DNA of 64,000 bases from Rapana venosa (taxonomy: Eukaryota; Mollusca; Gastropoda; Neogastropoda; Muricidae): assembly GCA_028751875.1 (NCBI GenBank), contig CM054134.1, forward strand, positions 45,401,861-45,465,860. The letters run 5' to 3'. This document shows positions 37,650 to 49,354 of this stretch, one piece after another. A program made the translations under genes and the position numbers. The number at the start of each line of letters is the position of its first letter. Position 1 is the first letter of the stretch. Below the pieces are notes generated by a model that was not told the DNA's origin, did no database searches, and saw only the letters and a list, made by a program, of their open reading frames with translations.

Positions 37650-38360
37650 GTGCAGTGTGGAGAATAGCCAGCTCCTATAAGTGCAGTGTGGAGCATAGCC
37701 AGCTCCTATAAGTGCAGTGTGGAGAATAGCCAGCTCCTATAAGTGCAGTGTGGAGAATAACCAGCTCCTATTAGTGCAGTGTGAAGAATAACCTGCTCCT
37801 ATTAGTGCCGTGTGAAGAATAACCTGCTCCTATAAGTGCAGTGTGGAGAATAGCCAGCTCCTATAAGTGCAGTGTGGAGAATAGCCAGCTCCTATAAGTG
37901 CAGTGTGGAGAATAGCCAGCTCCTATTAGTGCAGTGTGGAGAATAACCTGCTCCTATTAGTGCAGTGTGAAGAATAACCTGCTCCTATTAGTGCAGTGTG
38001 AAGAATAACCTGCTCCTATAAGTGCAGTGTGGAGAATAGCCAGCTCCTATAAGTGCAGTGTGGAGAATACCCAGCTCCTATAAGTGCAATGTGGGAAATA
38101 GCAGCTCCTATTAGTGCAGTGTGGAGAATAGCCAGCTCCTATAAGTGCAGTGTGGAGAATAACCTGCTCCTATTAGTGCAGTGTGGAGAATGGGCAGCTC
38201 CTATTAGTGCAGTGTGGATAATTGACACCTCATATTCGTGCAGTGTGGAGAATAAGCAGCTCCTATTAGTGCAGTGTGAAAAATAGGCAGCTCCTATTAG
38301 TGCAGTGTGGAGAATAGGCAGCTCATATTAGTGCAGCGTGGGGAATAGCAGCTCATATTT
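37650..38360. repeat. 31-bp minisatellite, about 23 units
   Basis: Units read GTGCAGTGTGGAGAATAGCC then AGCTCCTATAA. Variants carry ACCTGCTCC in place of GCCAGCTCC and TTAG in place of TAAG. The first units are exactly 31 bp apart (37,650, 37,681). Units degrade toward 38,360. Confidence 0.95.
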
Positions 38361-38389
38361 GTGGGGTCCATGTCTATAATGTAGAGAAA

Positions 38390-39670
38390 TGATAAGTTGC
38401 TCTGACCTGAATAGTTTCCTTTGCACACAGCTTCCCCTCATCCCTGACTATCCGGGAAGGTGGGGCACAGGGAGGCGAGGACATTTTCTTTCCACAGAAT
38501 GTCCAGTTGCCTGGCTTTGTCATGCTTACCAAAACATGTAATACTTGGTATGCTAATGACAAAGTAGCTGCAGAATTTTCAAAATAGCCAACGGGAACAT
38601 TGTCTCGGGTGATAATGTTAGATTATGATGTACAGCCTTACAGTGTTTGGAGCAGGAGTGCTGCTCCAATAATGCCCATACCATGGAAGGTACCAGTTTC
38701 TATCCAGTTTTTCCTGATCTGATGATCTACATTGTCAGCAACAAACTGGATCCAGCTGTTGGGGTTCATGCCTACCAGGTCTGTTTCCTAGTCAGCAGCA
38801 GCACACATTTTCAAACAGACTGACCTCCTTGTATGAAGAACAAAACCCAAGCTTGTGGACACGTTCAACAAGGTTTTTGGAGCCAGTCTGCTGGGGCATG
38901 GCAACCCCAAGAGCAATCTGAAGAGGAGGGATGAGTACTGTTGGTCGTGCTGCCAGCTATAGTGCCTGACCAAGAGAAGCCATTGTCAAGTCAGGATCTG
39001 TTTTCCTTCCCAGCCAAGGTCTGAGAAACAGATCCAAAGAAGATGGTAAAATTAATAATCCCAACTGTTTTAGGGGGGAAATCTCAATTGTTTGAGATAC
39101 TTGCTTCTGCAGAAAGATACTCTGTTGTTGATGTGTTGACGTTCCTGATATTTGATAGGAAAGTTTTGTAAGTGCCTGAATCATTCGGATTTTCTTCTTT
39201 TTTTGCATCTTTCTCTCTGTTGGACTTTGCAAATTTCTCCAGGATCTTCTCTGCATTTGACCTTATTGTAATGACATTCTCTTTCCCTCTGATGCAGGTA
39301 ATAATTGCTAAATCACCAAAGTGACTTCTAGCTTCTGCAACATGTATTTCTCTGTGTATGTAGTGTCACTATGGAGATACTATTTCATCTTTGTGCACAA
39401 GTCCATGATTGTGATTTTTTTCATCATCATTCTCTTTGAAATAAGTCATGACATGTCTGAAAGCTTCATCATGAGCTGTGTCTACTGGTCTGCCTGCAGT
39501 TGCTGTGGTTTGTTCCTCTGAGAACGGCGGAATGCTAGAGGGTTAGATTTCATAGTTGTGAAATGGACACTGCACTGCTTGTGATACACAACATCTGCAG
39601 CATGAAGGTCACTGACAGCTTGGATTCTTTTGCACACTCTTTCTGCCCATTTGTTCTCTGGTCCATGCAT
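38390..39670 (-). pseudogene. Decayed repetitive gene, ADNVDH/GTFHGMG family
   Basis: On the minus strand 39,670-39,482 is open: WAERVCKRIQAVSDLHAADV, then YHKQCSVHF. Further down, in shifting frames, come GSKNLVERVHKLGFCSSYKE (about 38,870-38,810), QFVADNVDHQI (about 38,750) and GTFHGMGIIGAALL (about 38,695). I recall this motif set from multi-copy, unnamed predicted proteins in molluscs and cnidarians. High copy number suggests a transposon origin, but I cannot name the family or a function. Several frameshifts and stops break it here. Confidence 0.5.
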
Positions 39671-40305
39671 TTAAACCACTTTCTTAAATCTGCTGCTGGC
39701 AATTGCATGTCCGAAATTTGATACACAGCTGTGTTTCGTTTTTCCCGAAATCATTAATGGACTGACCACAAAGAGACAAAAAGAGGAATTATTTAAACCT
39801 AGCTTGCTTGGATCAAAGAGCTGTGTTGTTTACACATTGAATATCTTGCTCTTCCCTCTGTCTCTACATTGTCATCCTTCAAACAGCATGCTTTTTGGAG
39901 ACCTGCTCTACCTTTCTCAGTCTTCCTTACTTCATCTTGGCTATCAGTCAGCAGTCTTTCTCCACACAATAACATGCAGACATACCCATTTAGTCCTTTC
40001 ATGTGGACAAGGGAAAAATGTGATCAGTTATTTAGAAAATTTTGCAAAATGGCAACCAAAATATTTACATCAGCACTTTAGTAGAGCAGGAGAAAAAAAA
40101 CACAAAAAAACATCACACTCCACCCTTAGCTTCGAGTTAAACTGAAAACAGTTGCAAGCCTTTTATTCAGAATTTTAAATACACCAGAAGGGTAAATAGG
40201 ACTGGGCAGACATTTGGATCCAATGAATTCAGATCATCTGTACACACAGTCAGACGCAGGAAACGTACAGAGAATGAAACAGAATGAAAATACCTATATT
40301 TATTT
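39671..40305. other. No gene seen
   Basis: Short frames only and no assignable motif. Confidence 0.5.
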
Positions 40306-40309
40306 ATTT

Positions 40310-40311
<2 letters not shown>

Positions 40312-40340
<29 letters not shown>

Positions 40341-40391
40341 ACACACACACACCACACACACACAACACACACACACACACACACACACACT
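40312..40391. repeat. (CA)n microsatellite
   Basis: CA run with single-base interruptions (AACAC, ACCAC). Confidence 0.95.
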
Positions 40392-41858
40392 TTTGCAGGG
40401 AGCACACATATTTTACTTTCCAAAAGCAGAGAGCACACAGATCTACTTCCTGCTTTACTGGATCAAGGATATATCAACAGAAAGGGGATAGACCCCGTGT
40501 GTATACACTCCCTTCCTAATTTTCTATGGGCAGATTTCTCCAGTGCCTGTCCTATCCAGTGTTCTGTGGACAGATAAGACCCCTGGCTATGGTTATGAAA
40601 GTTAAAAACACTTTCAAGTAAAACAACAAGGCACCCAGAGAGCTGATTTTGGTAAAAGTGGTTTACCATACAAGAATCACTACCCTACTGTATTGTGTAG
40701 GAACTGGCCATGATGTGGACAGTTGTTTTGATGTTGTCTGGTTTAATACGTACATCAGTGATTTTAACGACCACATACCTCGTAAAAACAAGCAAGCAGG
40801 TACTTTTAGTGTGGGGTTAAATTTCAAAAGATAAGTCATTTATGCTCATCTAAACCAGAATCAGTAGGGCAAGAGCATTGCCACCATGGCCCTTTCTGGG
40901 TCAAAAATGGTGGAGCCTTACCAAATAAGGGAGGATGCCGCGGTGTGTGAGGCAGGCCAGCTATAGCAAACGATCAGTATCAGAGTGCCAAATATTGTTT
41001 TGAGCTTGTTTGTTTATTGATTTTTCGGCAACTCCGACACTACTTTTTCCTACTTTTTTGATATGTTGTTAGTGATATTTTTATCTACCTGTTGCACCAA
41101 GTTTGAAAACTATTGCAATTAGTTCCTTGGGAAATGCAAGGATTGACTACACTATAGGTTGTGATTCTGCTTTTTTGCTGCCGTGATTGAAGTGAGCTAT
41201 ACTAGAGAGCCTTCTGGAAGCATATCACCAAAGGATCAGAGGACTTCTTTCAAATAGACGCATTATTGTTTATCTATGAAATATTTCGCATACAAATTTA
41301 TATTTACTACGTATACAAAGTAAATTGACTATATTCTATCCCGAAGAAACGTGTCCTTCTACACGAGTTTCCCCCATGTATAGCTAAATTTACAGAAATT
41401 GTTCTTTTTTAATTTAAAAAAACACAATAATAATCATTTTCTGTCATTTTTCTTCAAAATCTTAATTAGAATACACAACACTGATTAAAAGCGTATTATT
41501 CGTTACAGAAATAACAAAACAGTGATGAATTTTGAATGTGTGTTGACATTCAATAATGGAATGTTCAAACTTCAGTAACGTACATTTATAGCATTTGTTA
41601 TTTTTAAACGCGTATTGACATTCACTGAGAGAATTGCTTCAGCAAGACATTTTCATCATTTGCATCTGGACAGAGAGTTTTACAAACAAAACTATCTGCA
41701 TTTCTTTCAATATTATGAGAGATTTCCACAAACCATATTAAAACTATCGTCATTGCCTGAAACATGGTATCATAAGCAGGAAAAAAACAGAGCTAGAATC
41801 ATTCACATTTGGAGTGAATTGACATGTTTTGTTCTCATTCCCATACCAAATCAAAAAC
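40392..41858. other. No gene seen
   Basis: AT-rich intergenic sequence. The longest open frame has no recognisable domain. Confidence 0.5.
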
Positions 41859-41859
41859 A

Positions 41860-42010
41860 GGTGTGTGTGTGTGTGTGTGTGTGGTGGGTGTGTGTGTGTG
41901 TGTGTGTGTGTGTGGTGTTGTGTGTGGGGGATGGGTGTGTGTGTGTGTGTGTGGATGGGTGTGTGCGGGGTGTGGGGTGGATGGGGGGGTGCGGGTGTGT
42001 GTGCGTAGTT
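41860..42010. repeat. (GT)n array with G-rich interruptions
   Basis: GT run broken by GGTGGG, GGGGGATGGG and similar. It starts the low-complexity belt. Confidence 0.95.
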
Positions 42011-42289
42011 TGGTTTCGGCTTTTAAAAAATACTGTGTTATTTCTTAATCTGTTTTGTTTATAATGCATACTGTTTTTTTTAAAATTTTCAAATGCCACT
42101 CATAATTTCTCTATTTGAGCATTAAAGTATTCTTGAGTCTTGAGGTCTTTGCTCTACAGTTGCAAGTGCAGCCTGGGATACTTATCACCTTTCCCCTGGC
42201 CATGAATGGGTGGGGTTATGTGCAAGCATTTCTTTTAACTTATCTCAGATTCAACCCCATTCAATCATAACAATAGCCGGAACAATCAT

Positions 42290-42418
42290 TTCTCTCTCTT
42301 CTCTCTCCTCTCTCTCTTCTCTCTTCTCTCTCTCTCTCTCTCTTTTCTCTCCTCCTCTCTCTCCTCTCTCTCTCTCTCTCTCTTCTTTTCTTCTTTTTCT
42401 TCTTTTTCTTCTTTTTGA
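42290..42418. repeat. (CT)n / (CTTTTT)n pyrimidine tract
   Basis: An almost purely pyrimidine strand for about 125 bp, ending in TTCTTTTTC repeats. Confidence 0.95.
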
Positions 42419-42560
42419 ATAGTGACTTTGTTGCAGTGCCAACCTTTTCCCGTCGTTGAAGAGATGGTCATGCAGGCTTATTATGTTCGGTCTTCCTGCA
42501 CTCTCTTCAAGAATGGGCTGGAGACTGTGGTGTGTGTGTGTTTTTTTTTTTTATTTTATT

Positions 42561-42765
42561 CTTTTATATCGAGGATAATGGAATAAGAAAGCATGTGCTT
42601 TATTACATCCAGTCCCTGTGTGCATGCAGTTTGTAAATTGTGTCATCTGTTTCCCCCGGGCACCCAATGCCCTACTCTCCGAAAGCGGAACAGGATTTAA
42701 CGTGTGCGCAAGATGTTCTGCATGCATTTGAAAAACGGGGCCTGGGTTTTTATAGTCATATCCGA
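42561..42765 (-). mobile_element. SINE family A, body and tail
   Basis: Carries the family A tail (ATCGAGGATAATGGAATAAG) and body (GTGTGCGCAAGATGTTCTGC). The head is replaced by the GT array at 42,770. Confidence 0.7.
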
Positions 42766-42769
42766 AGGA

Positions 42770-43002
42770 TATGTGTGTGTGTGTGTGTGTGTGTGTTTTG
42801 TGTGTGTGTGTGTGTGTGGGGTGTGTGTGTGTTGGGTGTGTGTGTGTGCGTGTGTGTGGGGTGTAAATCTCTTTAATAATCAGCAAAAAACCCCTGTTTT
42901 GTGTGTGTGTGTGTGTGTGCGTGTGTGTGTGTGTGTGTTATGGTGTGCGGGCGTGTGTGTGATGTGTGTGTGAAGATCTCTTTAATAATCGGCTAAAAAC
43001 CC

Positions 43003-43042
<40 letters not shown>

Positions 43043-43610
43043 TGTTGTGTTGTGTGTGTGGGGTGTGTGTGGGTGTGTGTCTGTGTGTGTGTGTGTCTGT
43101 GTGTGCGTGTGTGGTGTGTGTGTATGTGTGTGTGTGTGTGGGGTTATGTGTGTTTTGAAAGATCCCCTTAATGATCAGCTAAAACCCTGTGTGTGTGTTT
43201 GCGTGCATGCGCGCGCGCGCGCGCGCGTGTGTTGTGGGGTTGGGTTGTGTGTGGGGGTGGGGGGTGTGTGTGGTGGGGTGTGTGTGTGTGTGGTGTGTGT
43301 GTGTGTGTGTGAAGAATCTCTTTAATAATCGGCTGAAAACTCTGGTGTAGCGCGCGTGCGTGCATGCGTGCGTGTATTTGTATGGTGTGTGTTGTGTGTG
43401 TGAGTGTGTTTTGTGTGTGTGCGTGTTTGTGTGTGTGTGTGTTTGTGTTTGTGTTGTGTATGTGGGTATGTGTCTATATGAATGTGTGTATATGTTTATA
43501 TATATGTAGTGTGCATGTGTTTATGTGTGACATGTAGTATGTGTTATGTGTGTATGTGTGTACGCGCGCTTGTGTGTGTTTTAAGTGAGTGTGTGTCTGT
43601 CTGTCTTCCC
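42770..43610. repeat. GT-repeat array with a recurring ~30-bp spacer
   Basis: GT runs are separated by four related spacers, ATCTCTTTAATAATCGGCTA plus AAAACCCT, at 42,866-42,896, 42,972-43,004, 43,157-43,188 and 43,311-43,344. The spacing is about 106, 185 and 154 bp. A higher-order tandem duplication of a GT run plus spacer explains this. Confidence 0.85.
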
Positions 43611-43639
43611 TAGGAAATATAGTAAGCATTGCTTTTCAT

Positions 43640-44080
43640 TTCAAAAACGGAGAGAGAGAGAGAGAGACAGACGACAGACAGAGACAGACAGACGGCCAGA
43701 CGACGGCCAGTTTAGACAAACAGGCAGTGAGACAGACAGGCAGTCAGATAAAGAAGGAAGAAAGACAGAGAGAGGAAGAGAAACAAGAAAGAAAAGAAAG
43801 AAGGAGAGAAAGAAAAAAAGGGAAGGAAGGAAGGAAAGAAAGAAAGAAAGAAGGAAGAAAAGATAGATAGAGGAGACAGGGGACAGAAAAGAGAGACAGA
43901 GACAGAGGCAGAGGCAGAGATAGAGCCCAAACATATAAACAGACAAAAAGAGCAGACTTAAAGACGAAAGAGCTGTAAAAAACATAATGAATGCACATGG
44001 AAGCGAGAGCGAGAGCGAGAGAGAGAGAGAGAGAGAGAAAAGAGGGGAGAGAGGAGAGAGAGAGAGAGAAAAGTATTGTC
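43640..44080. repeat. Purine-rich (GA/GAAA/GACA)n tract
   Basis: The plus strand is strongly purine-biased for about 430 bp. Open frames on both strands here are repeat artefacts. Confidence 0.9.
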
Positions 44081-44309
44081 AAAAAGACATCGCAGCTAAT
44101 GATGTACTTATGGTACTCGTCTTTTCATTAGTGTATGTTTACAAAAGGTCTTATAATCTTGTTGGGCTACTGACGGCCTTAATTTAAAACTTGAAAAAAA
44201 AACTTCTGTAGTAGAACAAAAGTTGGCCTTATGCACAGGAAAAAAACACATAATCATGCGCACGGGCCTTTATAATAATATTTCTTGCTACAATCTCGAG
44301 CGCACAAAC

Positions 44310-44680
44310 ACACTCAACCACACACACACACCACACCCCACAAAAACCACAAACAACACAAAACACACACACACAAAACACACCCCACACAGCACTCTGA
44401 CCAACTCACGTACTCGCACAGTTTTAGATACAGAGAACAGATCGACAGATAGACAGACAGAAACACAGAAACACAGAAACACACCACACACAAACATGCG
44501 CGCGCGGGGTGCTGGCAGGCTCTCTCTCTTCATTCACACACACAAGACAAACACACACACACACACAAACGCGCGTGCGCGTGCACCCAAAACACACACT
44601 CACGTACACACACACGCACGCACGCACACAGGGCACGCACGCAGCACACACAGAAAAGACAAGACGGGACAGACACACGC

Positions 44681-44718
<38 letters not shown>
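44310..44718. repeat. (CA)n-rich tract
   Basis: CA repeats with AC/CG-rich interruptions, in the complementary sense to the GT arrays at 41,860-43,610. Confidence 0.9.
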
Positions 44719-44720
<2 letters not shown>

Positions 44721-44808
44721 CGGGCGCAGCAGTTGTTTATACCGCTCGCCTGTATGAATGTATGTATGTATTATGATAACATAATTGTTTTTTCATCTAC
44801 ACTAACAG

Positions 44809-44913
44809 AGAAGTTTATTTATGTACAGCTGACAGACTTTATAGATAAACCTGCTGTCTGTAAACAGTGGAATCTGGACTTGTATTCTGTGTGCAACGAT
44901 TGGCAGCTTGTGG
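44809..44913 (+). CDS. Candidate internal exon, gene unknown
   Basis: A pyrimidine-rich acceptor (TTTTTTCATCTACACTAACAG) precedes a 105-base open segment that ends at a strong donor (GTGG|GTAAGC). The segment is symmetric, phase 1 to phase 1. The peptide includes KFIYVQLTDFIDKPAVCKQW and then NLDLYSVCNDWQLV. The W-x-L-x3-V-C spacing faintly recalls the SLC22 transporter motif, which is not enough to name it. No partner exon was found in the window. Confidence 0.35.
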
Positions 44914-45149
44914 GTAAGCCAGTTACACTGATCTTGATGTTGAGTCCAGAAAGGGCCTTGCAACAATCTTTAGAAAATAAAAACTGCTATCATGATCTAG
45001 GTTCTAGGAAAGTCGTTGGGTTCTGTTTTGTTTTCTTTTGTTTTGTTTTGCGAGTGTGCAATCTCAACGAAAAGATAAGCACACCGGCCCAAAATTGCAA
45101 AAATTATGTAGTGTGCATGCATGCAGATCTACACAAAACGAAATGATAA

Positions 45150-45334
45150 TTCGTGACCAGCTATTCTCACTTTTAATAATTCTCTATGCATTGAATTTTT
45201 TTCTTCTGTGTTTCGAAAATGGGTCTATAATTCGATCTAATCCAATTATAGCGTTTATAGTTCCGTGATCAAGAGACCCCATTACCACTGCCATTGCTTA
45301 CAGCTCAGATTAAAATTGTGCACAATATATATTT

Positions 45335-45378
<44 letters not shown>

Positions 45379-46800
45379 TATATATGAAAAATCAAGGTTT
45401 TAAAAACTACTTTCTGTCGTTCCTTCCGTATGTTTAGATCTTTTTTTGTCTATTACAAAACTGTTATAGAATTCAAAACGAGAAACTACCTTCACTTCGC
45501 AGTTTTCCTGTTTCACTGTTTCACAACTGATGTTCAGTTCTTATTTGTTTTGGGGGTTGTTTGTTTGTTTGTTTTTTTGTTGTTTTTTCTAAAAGACCAA
45601 TAAACTACAAATTGACATTTTTAAACTTGCCCCCAATCAGCAACGTTTAAGCACAATCTTCGCCCCGAGACAGTCCCAAGAATGTGTAGATTCGAAACGA
45701 TACACATGAATTCACCGCAGAGCGGAAGGAAAGAGGAATCTTAACCTCAGATCGCCGTAAGCCATGACCGATTCAAAGTCAGGATCAATTCAGGCTTGGA
45801 ATTTCACAGATGTTTTCCTTGTTGAATGAATTTCAGTGGGAGTGAACTGATGATGGTGATGCGGTAGAGATCCAGTTACATTTGAGACTATGCTGTGTAC
45901 TTCGATAAGACCCAGGCCTTGGCACAAAGCCTATGTAACTGAAAGAATCTAATAAACATCTTTTAAGTGCAAAACTCCCAAAATTCCTCAGGGAGTGACA
46001 GGAATAAAGGATGAAAGGGCAAAATGAGTATATATTTAAAAACACGTAGAAAATAATAGATTACAGTTTTACTGTGCGTGAAATTTACATTTTTTCTCAT
46101 GAAATCTCTTTTAAATTGAAACTTCTAGCTTTTGTTTTTCGTGAAATCTCTATTAAATTGAAATTTCTAACTCTTTTAAAGAATCACCAATTATCTTTTT
46201 TTCCTTCAACCCACAACACTCATACAAATTTGTCCATGCACTCGCCTAGGGCCCAGTTTGTCTACGTCTTGCGTGTGTAAAAGTTTTGCGTGTGAATCAA
46301 CATGACTTGACTAACCTGTACTCTCGCTTCATTGATCCCCTGGCGGGATTCAGCCAAGGATTCTGTCAATCAAGTAGTTCTCATCTGACAGCAAAGAAAA
46401 ATCGGTTTTACTTTGCCCTAATCGTCAGTTTACAGGTAGCAAATTATTTGTTTTGGTCACTTTACCTCACCATGATCAATTCAGTGAGCAAACTTGAAAA
46501 CTGATAGCCTAGTCCATCATGATGTTACCTTCAGTCAGAGTTCAGAGGTCCTAGTTTTGCTCAAACAGGTCACACTTTCACTAAAGCTTGTGTTTAGATT
46601 GCTAATCATGCCTTGCTACAAAAAATAACAACAAAACCCCAAACAAACACAAGAATCCTGAGGTCTCATGCAGAATTCGTTGACTTGGGTTGGAAACACC
46701 ATTAGTGCTGAAACCTTGGCGTTTCTAACTTAGGTAGACTTCTGAACTGGACTCACACAGATCAGAGTTCTGCACATTACTCTGCGTAGCTAAGGAAAGC
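45150..46800. other. No gene seen; (TA)n at 45,327-45,385
   Basis: AT-rich sequence with one interrupted TA microsatellite. No domain or exon recognised. Confidence 0.5.
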
Positions 46801-46810
46801 TTAGCTACCA

Positions 46811-49350
46811 GGAAAGTGTCAATGTCCTACAACACAAAGAATCCAGTCTTTTCTGGCCATCAGGAAAGTGTTAATGTCCTACAACACAAAGAATTCAGAC
46901 TTTTCTGGCCATGAGCAAAGTGTCAATGTCCTACAACACAAAGAATCCAGTCTTTTCTGGCCCTCGGGAAAGTGTTAATGTCCTACAACACAAAGAATCC
47001 AGTCTTTTCTGGCCATGAGAAAAGTGTCAATGTCCTACAACACAAAGAATCCAGTCTTTTGTGGCCATGAGCAAAGTGTCAATGTCCTACAACACAGAGA
47101 ATCCAGTCTTTTCTGGCCCTCAGGAAAGTGTTAATGTCCCACAACACAAAAAATCCAGTCTTTCCTGGCCATGAGGAAAGTGTCAATGTCCTACAACACA
47201 AAGAATCCAGTCTTTTCTGGCCATCAGAAAAGTGTTAATGTCTTACAACACAAAGAATCCAGTCTTTTCTGGCCATCAGGAAAATGTCAATGTCCTACAA
47301 CACAAAGAATCCAGTCTTTTCTGGCCATCAGAAAAGTGTCAATGTCCTACAACACAAAGAATCCAGTCTTTTCTGGCCATGAGCAAAGTATCAATGTCCT
47401 ACAACACAAAGAATCCAGTCTTTTCTGGCCATCAGGAAAGTGTTAATGTCCCACAAAACAAATAATCCAGTCTTTTCTGGCCATGAGGAAAGTGTTAATG
47501 TCCCACAACACAAAGAATCCAGTCTTTCCTGGCCATGGGCACAGTGTCAATGTCCTACAACACAAAGAATCCAGTCTTTTCTGGCCATCAGGAAAGTGTT
47601 AATGTCCTACAACACAAATAATCCAGACTTTTCTGGCCATGAGCAAAGTGTCAATGTCATACAACACAAAGAATCCAGTCTTTTCTGGCCATCAGAAAAG
47701 TGTTACTGTCCTACAACACAAAGAATCTAGTCTTTTCTGGCCATGAGCAAAGTGTTACTGTCCCACAACACAAAGAATCCAGTCTTTTCTGGCCATCAGG
47801 AAAGTGTTTATGTCCTACAACACAAATAATCCAGTCTTTTCTGGCCATGAGCAAAGTGTCAATGTCATACAACACAAAGAATCCAGTCTTTTCTGGCCAT
47901 CAGAAAAGTGTTACTGTCCTACAACACAAATAATCCAGTCTTTTCTGGCCATGAGGAAAGTGTTAATGTCCTACAACACAAAGAATCCAGTCTTTTCTGG
48001 CCATGAGCAAAGTGTCAATGTCCTACAACACAAAGAATCCAGTCTTTTCTGGCCATCAGGAAAGTGTTAATGTCCCACAAAACAAAGAATCCAGTCTTTT
48101 CTAGCCATGAGGAAAGTGTTAATGTCCTACAACACAAAGAATCCAGACTTTTCTGGCCATGAGGAAAGTGTTAATGTCCTACAACACAAAAGATTTTATC
48201 TTTTCTGGCCCTCAGGAAAAATGTCAATGTCCTACAACACAAAGAATCCAGTCTTTTCTGGCCATCAGGAAAGTGTTAATGTCCCACAAAACAAATAATC
48301 CAGACTTCTCTGGCCATGAGGAAAGTGTTAATGTCCTACAACACAAAGAATTCAGTCTTTTCTGGCCATGAGGAAAGTGTCAATGTCATACAACACAAAG
48401 AATCCAGTCTTTTCTGGCCATCAGGAGAGTGTTAATGTCCTACAGCACAAAGAATCCAGTCTTTTCTGGCCATGAATAAAGTGTCAATGTCCTACAACAC
48501 AAAGAATCCAGTCTTTTCTGGCCATGAGGAAAGTGTCAATGTCCTACAACACAAAGAATCCAGTCTTTTCTGGCCATCAGAAAAGTGTTAATGTCCTACA
48601 CCACAAAGAATCCAGTCTTTTCTGGCCATGAGGAAAGTGTTAATGTCCCACAACACAAAGAATCCAGTCTTTTCTGGCCATGAGCAAAGTGTCAATGTCC
48701 TACAACACAAAGAATCCAGTCTTTTCTGGCCATCAGAAAAGTGTTAATGTCCTACAAAACAAAAGATTGTATCTCTTCTGGCCCTCAGGAAAATGTCAAT
48801 GTCCTACAACACAAAGAATCCAGACTTTTCTGGCCCTCAGGAAAGTGTTAATGTCCTACAACACAAAGAATCCAGTCTTTTCTGGTCATCAGGAAAGTGG
48901 TTATGTCCTACAACACAAATAATCCAGTTTTTTCTGGCCATGAGCAAAGTGTCAATGTCTTACAACACAAAGAATCCAGTCTTTTCTGGCCATCAGAAAA
49001 GTGTTAATGTCCTACAACACAAAGAATCTAGTCTTTTCTGGTCATCAGGAAAGTGGTTATGTCCTACAACACAAAGAATCCAGACTTTTCTGGCCATGAG
49101 CAAAGTGTCAATGTCCTACAACACAAAGAATCTAGTCTTCTCTGGCCATGAGGAAAGTGTTAATGTCCTACAACACAAAGAATCCAGTCTTTTCTGGCCA
49201 TCAGGAAAATGTCAATGTCCTACAACACAAAGAATCCAGTCTTTTCTGGCCATCAGGAAAATGTCAATGTCCTACAACACAAAGAATCCAGTCTTTTCTG
49301 GCCCTCGGGAAAGTGTTCATGTCCTACAACACAAAAGATCCAGTCTTTCT
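46811..49350 (+). repeat. 52-bp minisatellite, about 49 units
   Basis: Each unit reads GGAAAGTGTTAATGTCCTAC, AACACAAAGAATCCAGTC, TTTTCTGGCCATCA. The first two units start at 46,811 and 46,863, exactly 52 bases apart. Main variants are GTGTTAATG versus GTGTCAATG, CATCAG versus CATGAG, and CTACAAC versus CCACAAA. Because 52 is not a multiple of 3, the frame rotates every unit. The resulting frames of up to 188 codons repeat SYNTKNPVFSGH, NVLQHKESSLFWPSGK and CPTTQRIQSFLAI. I treat this as non-coding satellite DNA. Confidence 0.97.
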
Positions 49351-49354
49351 TTTA

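Noticed and set aside
44310..44718. Telomeric or centromeric satellite
   Set aside because: No TTAGGG-type repeat or 100-200 bp monomer. It is ordinary CA-rich low-complexity DNA.
44223..45146. A 307-codon His/Thr-rich protein
   Set aside because: Most of the frame is the translated CA repeat. Only 44,809-44,913 has exon-like features.
46811..49350. A repetitive protein-coding gene, or a CRISPR array, in the 52-bp repeats
   Set aside because: The unit is not a multiple of three, frames end at common variants, and there are no variable spacers between constant repeats. This is tandem satellite DNA in a eukaryote.
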